A stretch of DNA of 64,000 nt from Aquatica leii (Eukaryota; Arthropoda; Insecta; Coleoptera; Lampyridae), in assembly GCA_035610365.1 (NCBI GenBank), contig CM069435.1, forward strand, positions 87,267,389-87,331,388, read 5' to 3'. Position 1 is the stretch's first letter; each line of letters opens with the position of its first letter. The notes under the pieces are model-generated. The model ran no database searches and was not told where the DNA came from. It worked only from the letters and a program-made list of their open reading frames with translations. The translations under genes were made by a program, and so were the position numbers. Shown here piece by piece: positions 35,571 to 48,382 of the stretch.

Positions 35571-36980
35571 ATTCAAAAATTATTACTTTACTTCTTTCGT
35601 TCAATCTTCATTAAAATCGTAATGAATAAAATTGAATATTCGTAGTAACTTCTTAATTGTTTTTTTTAGCTTGTTCTGGTTTCTCTTCACTAAAATCTGG
35701 TCACCTTATCGGAAAGTAATAGTTCAATATTTGAGCCGATTGAACCTTCTCTCAAGACATTAACAGGTGTTGGGTTTCTTTTAGATCACACCGAGTGTTA
35801 ATCACCAGCCAAGTCCCGCTACTACAGATACTCTTTTCAGCAAAGTAGCCGGTTCCAGGAGTGTTCCCAGGCCTTAAGTAAGGAACTTTTTGGGTACAAG
35901 AAAGTCCTTGAAATAAAGTTATTAATCTAAATTGTCGTCTCTTCTTCTCCTCTTAGTCGACGTCCCGATTAGCTACTCGCTAGCCTCATCTGCGCACGTT
36001 ATTTTTATAGGCGCATTCTTAAACACGTGAAGTTTATAGTTCATCCGAGTAACCTTGATGACTGACTCTTCAGTACTGATGATGCTTTCAGGGAACCCTT
36101 TTGGTATGATTACAAGTGCAATTCTCGTCAGTGTTCTTTTGGGATTCCTTAGATTTTGGTTTGTCGGTCGTTTTTACGACTTCGTTGTGCTACTACTGGA
36201 AAGGTTGCGATTTTGCTAAGGCAGTTGATGCATTTACGTGCAGTCTGTTGTCGTTGTTACGTTTCTAACGTGCCCGCTTTCACATTTTTTTCGATACTTT
36301 TCACTAACCTTTTCATTTTTACCGACTTCAATGTAAGCTAAAAAATTAATTTTTAAACGCTAAAGTGGAAGGCTATAATGCTGCTAAACCATCGTCTTAT
36401 TAGTCTTACGTGAAGCCTCAAAAACGCAATATTTTCACAATTGCAAAGTCATTCTAAAGTAGTTAACGTTACGGAAGTCATACTCCACGACGCATCAGAC
36501 TTTACTTGTTGACAAGATCCGAGGATTTGAGAAAAACATAAACACCGAAAGCGTTTCTAGACATGAAAAAGAACTGGTATAAGAAACTCCTCCCGAATTT
36601 ATTCTATAACGGCGTCTTCCCTTCTACGACTTAATTCGTCCGTTCATATTTGTGTAATTAGACTTCTGAAGCGAGATTGAGCACAAACCAAACTCGAGCA
36701 GAATCGAAGCCAAAATTCGTATTAGAATAGTTTGATATCTTCAATTCAAATTTTCACAGTAATCACGAATGTATGACTAAGTACAACGTACATAACAGCT
36801 ACCACTAGGATTTAGTATAAACATAATGTAACAATTTTTAAAACTAATTTATTTGAAAACGAAATATTTACACGATTAGAACTACACGTAACTAACAAAA
36901 TCTAACATTTACGAAAAACATATCCGGTATTTGTTTATATTAAAAACACGTTCACTTACGTCGAATTTATTTTTCACTAG
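35571..36980. other. Non-coding stretch
   Basis: No gene recognised. The segment at 36838-36960 has a loose resemblance to the gypsy LTR (AAAACTAATTTATTTG) that is too weak to call. Confidence 0.35.
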
Positions 36981-36990
36981 CATGTGTACT

Positions 36991-38015
36991 AGACTGTTTC
37001 AAAAAAAAACGAAAATTTTTTTTTCTTAGGCACTGAAAATATCATTGGAAATGACGAAAAAAATACTGTAAAAGTTTCAGCTCTTAATATTCATATTAAG
37101 GTGTGCCGCATCGCAAATTTCGATTTCCCATTTAATTAACATGGAAAAAAAGTTTTGTTTAGACTTTGGAATTTTCTAACTTAGTAACTGAATTGGTTAT
37201 CAGTAAGACTATAACATATTCTTATAGGAAATTTAATGCTCTACAAATCTTATGTCTTATAAATTTTATTGAAGGTTAAAGTTGTACCCTCGATAAATTT
37301 CATCATTTTTTCAAATTTCCAGCGAAACTATCAACTTTATGGGAAAATTTTATTGAACTTTTTTTGTAGATTATTTAATTTCCTATAAATTATCTATCAA
37401 GAGTTTTTCAAAATTTTTTACGGTTCGTGATTTTTAAACATTTGGATTTGCCATATGACTGACAATTTCTAGTTAAAAAATTGAATAATTTTAATTTTTA
37501 ATACAGTTAAAGTACGATTATTCAAAAAATTTCACACTTTGATGGATGCCGCTCACAAACCGTAGAAAATTTCGAAAAACTCGTGATAGATAATTTATAG
37601 GAAATTATATGATCTACAAAAAAAAATTCAATAACATTTTCCAATAAAGTTGAGTTTCGCTGGAAATTAAAAAAAATTATGAGATTTATCGAGGGTTGAA
37701 CTTCAACCTTCAATAACTTTTGAAGGAGTAGATTTACGAAAAATTTATAAGATATAAGATTTGTAGAGCATTAATTTTCTTAGGAGAATATGTTATAGTC
37801 TTGCTGATAACCAATTCAGTTACTAAGTTACAAAATTCCAAAGTCTAAACAAAACTTTTTCCCATGTTAATTAAATGGGAAATCGAAATTTGCGATGCGG
37901 CACACTTTAATATAAATATTAAGAGCTGAAACTTTTACAGTATTTTTTTCGTCATTTCAAATGATATTTTCTGTGTCTAAGGAAAAAAAATTCTCGATTT
38001 TTTTGAAACAGTCTA
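36991..38015. mobile_element. Foldback element with inverted repeats of about 450 bp
   Basis: The left arm (36991 to about 37437) is the inverse of the right arm (about 37553 to 38014) at roughly 85-90% identity. It begins AGACTGTTTCAAAA on both sides and includes GCGGCACAC/GTGTGCCGC-like and ATGTTAATTAAATGGGAAATC segments. The centre is about 115 bp. A 9-bp direct repeat ATGTGTACT flanks it (36982-36990 and 38016-38024). Long inverted repeats with a 9-bp duplication resemble Mutator-like elements. A TA duplication of mariner type can also be drawn at the same border, so the superfamily is uncertain. No coding capacity. Confidence 0.8.
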
Positions 38016-38024
38016 ATGTGTACT

Positions 38025-38848
38025 TTATTTATCTTAGCACACACGTTAATCATTTTTTAAACCGACAGTCATCTTCCAATTTAATTCGAAAAACTGACTT
38101 CATCTTTGAATACTTTTCATATATTTCTGTTGTCAAGAATGTTCCAAATCCTTGGGTTGTTGTTTCGAAGTTGACAATCACTTCGAGGTTTCAATAAAAA
38201 TAAATTAGTGGTTTTAGAACTTGTGGTGTACTTGTTAAGTGGTAGTTAATTCACTCTCCTTTTAGTGCAAGCGACTGGTAACTCTAATCCTTAGTTGATT
38301 TGAGTTTTTCAGTCACGTTTTTTAAAATTGCGACGTAAATGAGGGAAGTCATACATATAATTCAAAATGAATAAGCGGTGGGAAAATTTTGAACTATTAT
38401 TGAGGCTGATGGCAGTCTGATTTTGTTTATTGGAATAATAGAAACTAAACCACTCCCCTTATATAATTGAAGGTCAACGGCCGGCGAAACAATTTCCATG
38501 CATCATTAAAACTTAGCCAACTACGATTGTTTTTTGACGCGAGAGAAATTAAAGTGAACCAAACTGAATAAACAAATAATAATGAAAATATTTATTTTGT
38601 GCGCAGTCTTAGTCTTGAGCTGTATATATACTATTAAACAAATACTGGAAACAGGAATGTAATACACATATATTTGTCACAAAAATAATAGTAAAAAAAA
38701 CTATATAAAGTAAAAACGACATTATGACTTAAATCAAACGAGTACTAATCGTTTTACCCTTAACATAAGAGTACAATAAATGTTAACAGTAGAAACATCA
38801 ACCTAACTTCAAGATTTAATAAAAAAAGAAAACTTTAAATTTTGGGTA
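38025..38848. other. Intergenic stretch downstream of the Tudor gene
   Basis: No gene recognised. An ATTAAA poly(A) signal variant on the minus strand lies about 30 bp beyond the Tudor gene stop (near 38814-38819). Confidence 0.4.
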
Positions 38849-41046
38849 TTATTGTGGGTAACTGATAGCTATGCCGCGATCGATTAAAAGTTGATCTATG
38901 TGGACGTCGGTGCTAGTCGATGTATCTATTAATTTTAATAGGAGTATGGTATCACTACGGTACAAAACGTCTTTTTCAATTCCTTTTAAAATCGAAACGA
39001 ACGGTTTTTTACAAACGAGGTTCGTGAAATACTCGCAGTCGTCCATTGACCAGTTCGAATTTTTCGGTTGAACGTCTGCAAGTTTCGCTTTTATTGCTTG
39101 ATACGGCAAATCCATAAAATCGTCGTCTAATGGAACTAGGTCGTGCACCGATAAGTTTCCATAATAGCCAAAGTCACAATAAAAAACTGATATCGAACCA
39201 GAGTGAATAACTTTGATTACACTTGTTCGATACCATTTTCCATCCTTATGTCTTGACGCGTATATTTTACCAGGACATATGTCAGTAATTTGTATTGGAC
39301 TATATTGTACATCTTTATATCTTTCCTGTAACATCACCATCAACTTATTCAGTCTCGATTGAGACTCATAAGGTTGTACCTGCAACCAAAAGATTTATCA
39401 TAGTAACACCCAAATCCTACTTACAAAAAAATTGTAAGGATGAACGGCACATGGTATTTTCACGTCGAAGTAATTGCCAAGCTCAGGCAGAGTCGGACAC
39501 GTTAAAGAACCAGTCGATGGGACATTTTCTGTAATTGGGCATTCAAGTTATTGTTTTAAATTCGTCTACTTACTTGATACATCCTCGAAATGGTTCAGCG
39601 ACATCAGTTTTTGCAGTTTTTTGCTTTGAGTTTTACAGTTATGATTGTTGTTTCCGTCACCGCTACCATTCTGTGTGTTATCAGCCGATATCAACATGTT
39701 CACCGAGAATAATATGTTATCGCTTTCAGATCGCTTAAAAAACTCAACGACTGAAACGTAATCGTCGTCAACTCGTAACGATTTCACCAAAACGGCTGTA
39801 TCTGATGGCATTAAATTTTCAATTTGATTGACGAAATCACCCGGAACGGTTTTTAGCGATACACGTACTAGGTATCCTTGCGGGGGAAATTTACTAATAA
39901 CGTCGCTAATTTCATCTAACGAATAAAATAATGTGTCTTTGATATTGATCACTTCTGATTTCCCAGTATCAATGTATAATATTTGAGCCAGTTTTTCGCT
40001 AAACGGCGACCAATCAAGTATTTGAACCCGATACCACAAATTGTCTTTACTTTGTATAAAAAACATACCAGTGCTATTGGTTTTCGAGACCAAAACAGGT
40101 AAGACGTTCGATTTATTACTAACAATGTTTGAACCAGCTTTTTCTATCAATGACATCAAATAATCAAAACCTTTCGATCGTATTTGAACGTAAACTTCAC
40201 CATTATCTAATGCGTGCGTTACATGTACTTCAGTTGGAGTATTCTGCAAAAAAAACTGTTACAAAGTAATTGAAGGTTGTCGTTGTTACCTACAATTGTT
40301 AATGAAGGTAAAGCCATTTCGATGCTCATAAGTGTAATTATTTGTTCGTTTATAGGAGCGCCAGTCTCGAGATCGTAAAGCACAACTGAAATGGCTGGGT
40401 CGTTTCGATCAGTCTCTGAAAGTAAAGGTTACAACTATCATTAATACAATTAAAAAATTAGTACCAGAATCGTCGGAATTTGCGTCAGGTTGTACGGCCA
40501 CGACTTTTCCCAGAAACGTTTGTAATCGTTCCGATGTTTTCGATACTTCGTATAATTCCTCTACACCGGCTAGTCGACACACAAACGCCTGAGCTTGTTC
40601 GTTAGCAAATTTTTTATTCAAATTAAATAAGAAATTTTTTTGTACAATCCATTCGTCTCCAAAATCAATGCAAAAACAATGTATATTGTCGCCGTCGACT
40701 TCGAACACTCGTACTCGACACCACATTTGCTCGTATAAAGCCACGTAATGTCCTCCTATTTGAATCGTTTTGGCTTTTTCATTAATACTACTTGTGTTGT
40801 AATATTGTTCGAGTTCTTGAACCATGTTGCAAAAAGCTTGCTGGAACGATTGGTTAGGTTCGGTTCCCAAAGCCGGAAGTTACTTACCGATTCGGCGGTG
40901 TCTCGTTGACAACACCATACTTCGCCTGCCGAAGCTATGCAAGTAATCTCGGCAACGAGCATGTCATCGTCGTTGAATTTCAGAGTGTTCGGAAGCACCG
41001 AAACGTTTGTCGCAACCAAATCGTTCACATTATTCTTCTGAAACAC
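38849..41046 (-). CDS. TDRD7/Tapas-like multi-Tudor protein, 3' copy, N-terminus missing
   Basis: Six exons with matching phases: 40888-41046, 40465-40840, 40294-40415, 39574-40243, 39425-39528, 38849-39379. The first exon starts at a splice acceptor (ATATTAG), so upstream exons are missing from view. Three Tudor repeats are visible: MWCRVRVFEVDGDNIHCFCI with IDFGDEW; LWYRVQILDW with LYIDTGKSE; and KWYRTSVIKV with FYCDFGYYG. These folds bind methylated arginines on Piwi proteins. TDRD7 acts in germ granules and piRNA-related RNA control. The C-terminal block after PYNFFVQPYESQSRL resembles the end of TDRD7. The LOTUS domains of the family are not found. The 5' neighbour is a second copy of five of these exons. 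Confidence 0.8.
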
Positions 41047-43914
41047 CTAATATAAAGGAAATAGTTCGTTTTAAAGATTAGTTGCTCATGCAAAGCCTAA
41101 GCGTGAATGCGCACCAAAGTAAAACTACTTAACCGAAATAAACATTGGGCGGAAAAAAACTTTATTAATACATACGTCGATTTTAAACGCAAAATAATTT
41201 TTTATATTCGATTTTTGATCAAATTTTTTAGTATTTATTTACTTGACGATTCTCGTTTAGGATAGAAATTGCAACGCACTACTTTACTACTTTTGTTAAC
41301 AGATGGTAGATGCTACTGTCTAAGAGGTAAAATGCTTCGTTAGATTATCTCACGAGTGGGTTGAGCTACCAATCGGACGTGGCTCTAGGTAATGGACAGG
41401 TGCTGGAATCGTGACTTAAAATCCGTACCTATCCCAATACTGCTGTCAAGCGAACCAGCTCAAGCTGTAGTGTCGCTGCAAAAGCCATCACTGGGGTAAA
41501 CGATGCCCGACGCTATTCTACTAGCGTTGCTTAATAGACACGTGTTGCTGTGGATGTCTCATGAGCCTGGACCAACCTTATTAAAAATCTAAACCTATAG
41601 TGGAGAGGATGAGGCCGGCAGATGCGTGACTGGATAGAAGACCAGTAGTTACTGGTCCCGACCTGCGAGCACACTAACGCGACTGCCAACAAAGAAAAGT
41701 AGAGACGTGTAACCCTCCACTTCTTATGCTACAGTCGTGTCTAATATTCCAATAGCAACAATGCCACACAGATATCCCGATGTTGTCTAAAACGAATAGG
41801 CAGACTTTATTAAGACTGCTCTAGTTACAATAACTGAAGAAGATTCTGATCCCAGATTCTCTAGAGGCTTTCTATTGGCGTTCTGTGACAATCAGTCTAC
41901 TAAAGATTGTTTGGTGCGGACCCTAGAAAAAGAAACCTGGGCAGGTGCAAAACATAACATCGTTGATGCTAAGGACGTTCCAAAACCAGCTAGAACCATG
42001 GTAAAGATTCCGGGACCCATACTAGAATCGGAGTAAGTACTAAAAGCGCATAAAGGTTAAAAATCCAGAACTTTTAATAGAAACATCGAGTTTTAATTAA
42101 GAAAGAAGATCCGAAAAGACAACAACTTATCCTTCTTATGAGTGAAAGCTCATGGGAAAAATACAGACTGCAAACTTTTCCCGAAGTTTATTCAGACGTC
42201 TCGAAGGGAAAAAGGGACAGCATAAGAAATGGAGATCAACGAATTAGAAGCGAATATCGAACCAACGACGTAGACAGGAAGAATGATACAAGAAGCTTAA
42301 GTTTATAAAAGGACTATCAAGAGACTAAGTATGGCTGGTGCCTGGAAACTTATTATTCCAAGAGGTAAGTATATTAGCAGAGAATGGTAACTATTTACTA
42401 CCGACGTGGGAAGCAATCATAGAAGGGAAGATACGAAACACTGCACTACTAGCTTTGGCATATCTTCCATATAATTAACCAGAACAACCACCAACACGAA
42501 AAGTTGTGGTGGGAGTGCAGTTAAGAGCAGAAAACAATATACAACTGGTGCTATGCTGTAACACCAATTCATACCATACGGTTTAAGAGACTGACGTATG
42601 TTGACTCAACCACCACTATCGGTACATAAAATTTCAATTCAAATTGCCATAAACAGAAGTAAAAACAGACAGAAATCCAAGAACCTGCAACTGGGTTCTC
42701 TTTAAGGAAAGACTTAAGCAGGAACTGGACGAATGTCCGCAATACTTGGAAACTAGAAATTAAACTGATGAAGGATATCATCAAGGGACCTATCATAGAC
42801 GCTTATAAAAATAGTTGCCGGCTAAAAGTATGGAAAATCAGCCGAGATACTTTAGTGGAATCTGGAACTTTCTTTTCTAATGGAACAAACTCGTAAGCTT
42901 TTTAACCAAAAGAGTAGAGGATGAGAAGAATACAAAACTTCGAGAATCATACGCCCAGGAAAAATTAATAGATAAGCATATTAAAAACGACGCACTGGGC
43001 ACAGCACCTTTATATGGACACCAATAATCTTACTAAACGGGTAAATCGTGAAGAACTTCCACACACACTTCTTTATCAACCAACAGATTGCACTAAGAGA
43101 TTTCTTAGATATAGATGGATCACTTGATATCACCTCTTTTGACTCCAATAGGAAGGCTGTCAAAAGTCGAGGAGTTTCTCGTTCTGTAGAAGAATAGATC
43201 AATTTTGCGATAGCTGGCAGAAAATTACAAGCACACTGAGCAATGTAACCAGAAAGGTAGTTGGTGCTAAAAGATGCCCGCTTCTATTGTGAAGCGTAAT
43301 AGTAGACTATCTTTCAATCTTTAATGTTAATTTGTGAAGATATGTCGCAAGTTTGAGGGAGTAATTTTAAATCTCATACAAAAACCGCTAAATATAGTGA
43401 AAAGCTGGAGTACAACAGAGGGACAGTAACCCCGCGTCAAGACAACATTAATAGGCGTACCGGTTAAAATTTAACGGAAGGAAAACATTGGTGATAGAGT
43501 ACGGCACCATACCGAGATTTGTGATCAGATAAACAAATACTACATGCTCAGCATGAAGTCGGACGTAACCGGTCCAATTATCCTCTTCCACATACTTTAT
43601 GGAAGCAAGCAATCATCTGGTATACAGATGGTTCCAAAACTGCACAAAGTACTGGAGCTGGAATCGCTGGCACTAGAACTCGAAGCAACCTTAGCGTAAG
43701 CCTAGGGGTGTCTAGCAACCGTGTTGCAAGCAGAATGTATTGCAATGTGCGCATGTGTTCAAGAAAGTATTAAGAGATACTATCAAAATAGAAGGATCCA
43801 AATCTTTGCCGATAACCAAGCAGCATTAACACGCTAGTCCGTCTATACCACAATTCGCACTCAATTCCTGCGATCCTATTGGCAAAATTACAGCCCTTTT
43901 CACACAGCCGTAAT
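39418..43914. repeat. Tandem duplication unit 1 (4.5 kb)
   Basis: Near-identical (about 99%) to 43915-48382 in direct orientation, unit offset 4497 bp at the left end. It contains five Tudor-gene exons and a decayed non-LTR element. The junction at 43915-43918 and both outer borders (39418-39421 and 48379-48382) share the tetranucleotide TACT, consistent with microhomology-mediated joining. Confidence 0.95.
41300..43914 (+). mobile_element. Decayed non-LTR retrotransposon, copy 1
   Basis: A segment at about 41755-42017 reads EDSDPRFSRGFLLAFCDNQS, then TWAGAKHNIVDAKDVPKPAR. It resembles the ORF1-type DUF4780 domain of insect retrotransposons. The 3' part at about 43610-43860 is an RNase H domain (YTDGSKTAQSTGAGIAG, LQAECIA, FADNQAAL), with an in-frame TAG that copy 2 lacks. 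The RT is scrambled. It lies antisense to the Tudor gene, within what would be its intron. Confidence 0.65.
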
Positions 43915-43921
43915 TACTTAC

Positions 43922-45543
43922 AAAAAAATTGTAAGGATGAACGGCACATGGTATTTTCACGTCGAAGTAATTGCCAAGCTCAGGCAGAGTCGGACACGTT
44001 AAAGAACCAGTCGATGGGACATTTTCTGTAATTGGGCATTCAAGTTATTGTTTTAAATTCGTCTACTTACTTGATACATCCTCGAAATGGTTAAGCGACA
44101 TCAGCTTTTGCAGTTTTTTGCTTTGAGTTTTACAGTTATGATTGTTGTTTCCGTCACCGCTACCATTCTGTGTGTTATCAGCCGATATCAACATGTTCAT
44201 CGAGAATAATATGTTATCGCTTTCAGATCGCTTAAAAAACTCAACGACTGAAACGTAATCGTCGTCAACTCGTAACGATTTCACCAAAACGGCTGTATCT
44301 GATGGCATTAAATTTTCAATTTGATTGACGAAATCACCCGGAACGGTTTTTAGCGATACACGTACTAGGTATCCTTGCGGGGGAAATTTACTAATAACGT
44401 CGCTAATTTCATCTAACGAATAAAATAATGTGTCTTTGATATTAATCACTTCTGATTTCCCAGTATCGATGTAAAATATTTGAGCCAGTTTTTCGTTAAA
44501 CGGCGACCAATCAAGTATTTGAACCCGATACCACAAATTGTCTTTACTTTGTATAAAAAACATACCAGTGCTATTGGTTTTCGAGACCAAAACAGGTAAG
44601 ACGTTCGATTTATTACTAACAATGTTTGAACCAGCTTTTTCTATCAATGACATCAAATAATCAAAACCTTTCGATCGTATTTGAACGTAAACTTCACCAT
44701 TATCTAATGCGTGCGTTACATGTACTTCAGTTGGAGTATTCTGCAAAAAAAACTGTTACAAAGTAATTGAAGGTTGTCGTTGTTACCTACAATTGTTAAT
44801 GAAGGTAAAGCCATTTCGATGCTCATAAGTGTAATTATTTGTTCGTTTATAGGAGCGCCAGTCTCGAGATCGTAAAGCACAACTGAAATAACTGGGTCGT
44901 TTCGATCGGTCTCTGAAAGTAAAGGTTACAACTATCATTAATACAATTAAAAAATTAGTACCAGAATCGTCGGAATTTGCGTCAGGTTGTACGGCCACGA
45001 CTTTTCCCAGAAACGTTTGTAATCGTTCCGATGTTTTCGATACTTCGTATAATTCCTCTACACCGGCTAGTCGACACACAAACGCCTGAGCTTGTTCGTT
45101 AGCAAATTTTTTATTCAAATTAAATAAGAAATTTTTTTGTACAATCCATTCGTCTCCAAAATCAATGCAAAAACAATGTATATTGTCGCCGTCGACTTCG
45201 AACACTCGTACTCGACACCACATTTGCTCGTATAAAGCCACATAATGTCCTCCTATTTGAATCGTTTTGGCTTTTTCATTAATACTACTTGTGTTGTAAT
45301 ATTGTTCGAGTTCTTGAACCATGTTGCAAAAAGCTTGCTGGAACGATTGGTTAGGTTCGGTTCCCAAAGCCGGAAGTTACTTACCGATTCGGCGGTGTCT
45401 CGTTGACAACACCATACTTGGCCTGCCGAAGCTATGCAAGTAATCTCGGCAACGAGCATGTCATCGTCGTTGAATTTCAGAGTGTTCGGAAGCACCGAAA
45501 CGTTTGTCGCAACCAAATCGTTCACATTATTCTTCTGAAACAC
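43922..45543 (-). CDS. TDRD7/Tapas-like Tudor exons, 5' (upstream) copy
   Basis: Five exons correspond to those of the downstream copy: 45385-45543, 44962-45337, 44791-44912, 44071-44740, 43922-44025. They carry Tudor repeats 1 and 2 and the start of the third unit. All frames are open. The few amino-acid changes are conservative (for example E/Q, S/N, L/F, V/M, A/V), so both copies look constrained or very recent. The C-terminal exon (38849-39379 in copy 1) is absent. The last exon keeps its donor GTAAGTA, because the duplication joint falls just beyond it. That donor is phase 0 and so is the acceptor of the first exon of copy 1, so the two could be spliced into one longer reading frame. Confidence 0.75.
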
Positions 45544-45796
45544 CTAATATAAAGGAAATAGTTCGTTTTAAAGATTAGTTGCTCATGCAAAGCCTAAGCG
45601 TGAATGCGCACCAAAGTAAAACTACTTAACCGAAATAAACATTGGGCGGAAAAAAACTTTATTTAATACATACGTCGATTTTAAACGCAAAATAATTTTT
45701 TATATTCGATTTTTGATCAAATTTTTTAGTATTTATTTACTTGACGATTCTCGTTTAGGATAGAAATTGCAACGCACTACTTTACTACTTTTGTTA

Positions 45797-48382
45797 ACAG
45801 ATGGTAGATGCTACTGTCTAAGAGGTAAAATGCTTCGTTAGATTATCTCACGAGTGGGTTGAGCTACCAATCGGACGTGGCTCTAGGTAATGGACAGGTG
45901 CTGGAATCGTGACTTAAAATCCGTACCTATCCCAATACTGCTGTCAAGCGAACCAGCTCAAGCTGTAGTGTCGCTGCAAAAGCCATCACTGGGGTAAACG
46001 ATGCCCGACGCTATTCTACTAGCGTTGCTTAATAGACACGTGTTGCTGTGGATGTCTCATGAGCCTGGACCAACCTTATTAAATATCTAAACCTATAGTG
46101 GAGAGGATGAGGCCGGCAGATGCGTGACTGGATAGAAGACCAGTAGTTACTGGTCCCGACCTGCGAGCACACTAACGCGACTGCCAACAAAGAAAAGTAG
46201 AGACGTGTAACCCTCCACTTCTTATGCTACAGTCGTGTCTAATATTCCAATAGCAACAATGCCACACAGATATCCCGATGTTGTCTAAAACGAATAGGCA
46301 GACTTTATTAAGACTGCTCTAGTTACAATAACTGAAGAAGATTCTGATCCCAGATTCTCTAGAGGCTTTCTATTGGCGTTCTGTGACAATCAGTCTACTA
46401 AAGATTGTTTGGTGCGGACCCTAGAAAAAGAGACCTGGGCAGGTGCAAAACATAACATCGTTGATGCTAAGGACGTTCCAAAACCAGCTAGAACCATGGT
46501 AAAGATTCCGGGACCCATACTAGAATCGGAGTAAGTACTAAAAGCGCATAAAGGTTAAAAATCCAGAGCTTTTAATAGAAACATCGAGTTTTAATTAAGA
46601 AAGAAGATCCGAAAAGACAACAACTTATCCTTCTTATGAGTGAAAGCTCATGGGAAAAATACAGACTGCAAACTTTTCCCGAAGTTTATTCAGACGTCTC
46701 GAAGGGAAAAAGGGACAGCATAAGAAATGGAGATCAACGAATTAGAAGCGAATATCGAACCAACGACGTAGACAGGAAGAATGATACAAGAAGCTTAAGT
46801 TTATAAAAGGACTATCAAGAGACTAAGTATGGCTGGTGCCTGGAAACTTATTATTCCAAGATGTAAGTATATTAGCAGAGAATGGTAACCATTTACTACC
46901 GACGTGGGAAGCAATCATAGAAGGGAAGATACGAAACACTGCACTACTAGCTTTGGCATATCTTCCATATAATTAACCAGAACAACCACCAACACGAAAA
47001 GTTGTGGTGGGAGTGCAGTTAAGAGCAGAAAACAATATACAACTGGTGCTATGCTGTAACACCAATTCATACCATACGGTTTAAGAGACTGACGTATGTT
47101 GACTCAACCACCACTATCGGTACATAAAATTTCAATTCAAATTGCCATAAACAGAAGTAAAAACAGACAGAAATCCAAGAACCTGCAACTGGGTTCTCTT
47201 TAAGGAAAGACTTAAGCAGGAACTGGACGAATGTCCGCAATACTTAGAAACTAGAAATTAAACTGATGAAGGATATCATCAAGGGACCTATCATAGACGC
47301 TTATAAAAATAGTTGCCGGCTAAAAATCTGGAACTTTCTTTTCTAATAGAACAAACTCGTAAGCTTTTTAACCAAAAGAATAGAGGATGAGAAGAATACA
47401 AAACTTCGAGAATCATACGCCCAGGAAAAATTAATAGATAAGCATATTAAAAACGACGCACTGGGCACAGCACCTTTATATGGACACCAATAATCTTACT
47501 AAACGGGTAAATCGTGAAGAACTTCCACACACACTTCTTTATCAACCAACAGATTGCACTAAGAGATTTCTTAGATATAGATGGATCACTTGATATCACC
47601 TCTTTTGACTCCAATAGGAAGGCTGTCAAAAGTCGAGGAGTTTCTCGTTCTGTAGAAGAATAGATCAATTTTGCGATAGCTGGCAGAAAATTACAAGCAC
47701 ACTGAGCAATGTAACCAGAAAGGTAGTTGGTGCTAAAAGATGCCCGCTTCTATTGTGAAGCGTAATAGTAGACTATCTTTCAATCTTTAATGTGAATTTG
47801 TGAAGATATGTGAAGTTTGAGGGAGTAATTTTAAATCTCATACAAAAACCGCTAAATATAGTGAAAAGCTGGAGTACAACAGAGGGACAGTAACCCCGCG
47901 TCAAGACAACATTAATAGGCGTACCGGTTAAAATCTAACGGAAGGAAAACATTGGTGATAGAGTACGGCACCATACCGAGATTTGTGATCAGATAAACAA
48001 ATACTACATGCTCAGCATGAAGTCGGACGTAACCGGTCCAATTATCCTCTTCCACATACTTTATGGAAGCAAGCAATCATCTGGTATACAGATGGTTCCA
48101 AAACTGCACAAAGTACTGGAGCTGGAATCGCTGGCACTAGAACTCGAAGCAACCTTAGCGTAAGCCTAGGGGTGTCTAGCAACCGTGTTGCAAGCAGAAT
48201 GTATTGCAATATGCGCATGTGTTCAAGAAAGTATTAAGAGATACTATCAAAATAGAAGGATCCAAATCTTTGCCGATAACCAAGCAGCATTAACACGCTT
48301 GTCCGTCTATACCACAATTCGCACTCAATTCCTGCGATCCTATTGGCCAAATTACAGCCCTTTTCACACAGCCGTAATTACT
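45797..48382 (+). mobile_element. Decayed non-LTR retrotransposon, copy 2
   Basis: Duplicate of 41300-43914. The RNase H segment (about 48075-48370) is open here for 87 codons (48185-48448 includes LQAECIAICACVQESIKRYY and FADNQAAL), whereas copy 1 has TAG in place of a TTG codon. Confidence 0.65.

Larger units (their letters stand above)
43915..48382. repeat. Tandem duplication unit 2 (4.5 kb)
   Basis: Copy of 39418-43914. The main difference is a deletion of about 30 bp near 47325 (unit 1 has an extra segment at about 42825-42860), plus scattered substitutions and 1-2-bp indels. Confidence 0.95.

Noticed and set aside
36838-36960. Resemblance to the gypsy LTR (AAAACTAATTTATTT and neighbours)
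   Set aside because: The match is short, AT-rich and not collinear beyond about 20 bases; no LTR ends or duplication.
36982-38024. Foldback element as a mariner MITE with TA duplication
   Set aside because: TA fits, but the 9-bp direct repeat ATGTGTACT is less likely by chance; superfamily left open.
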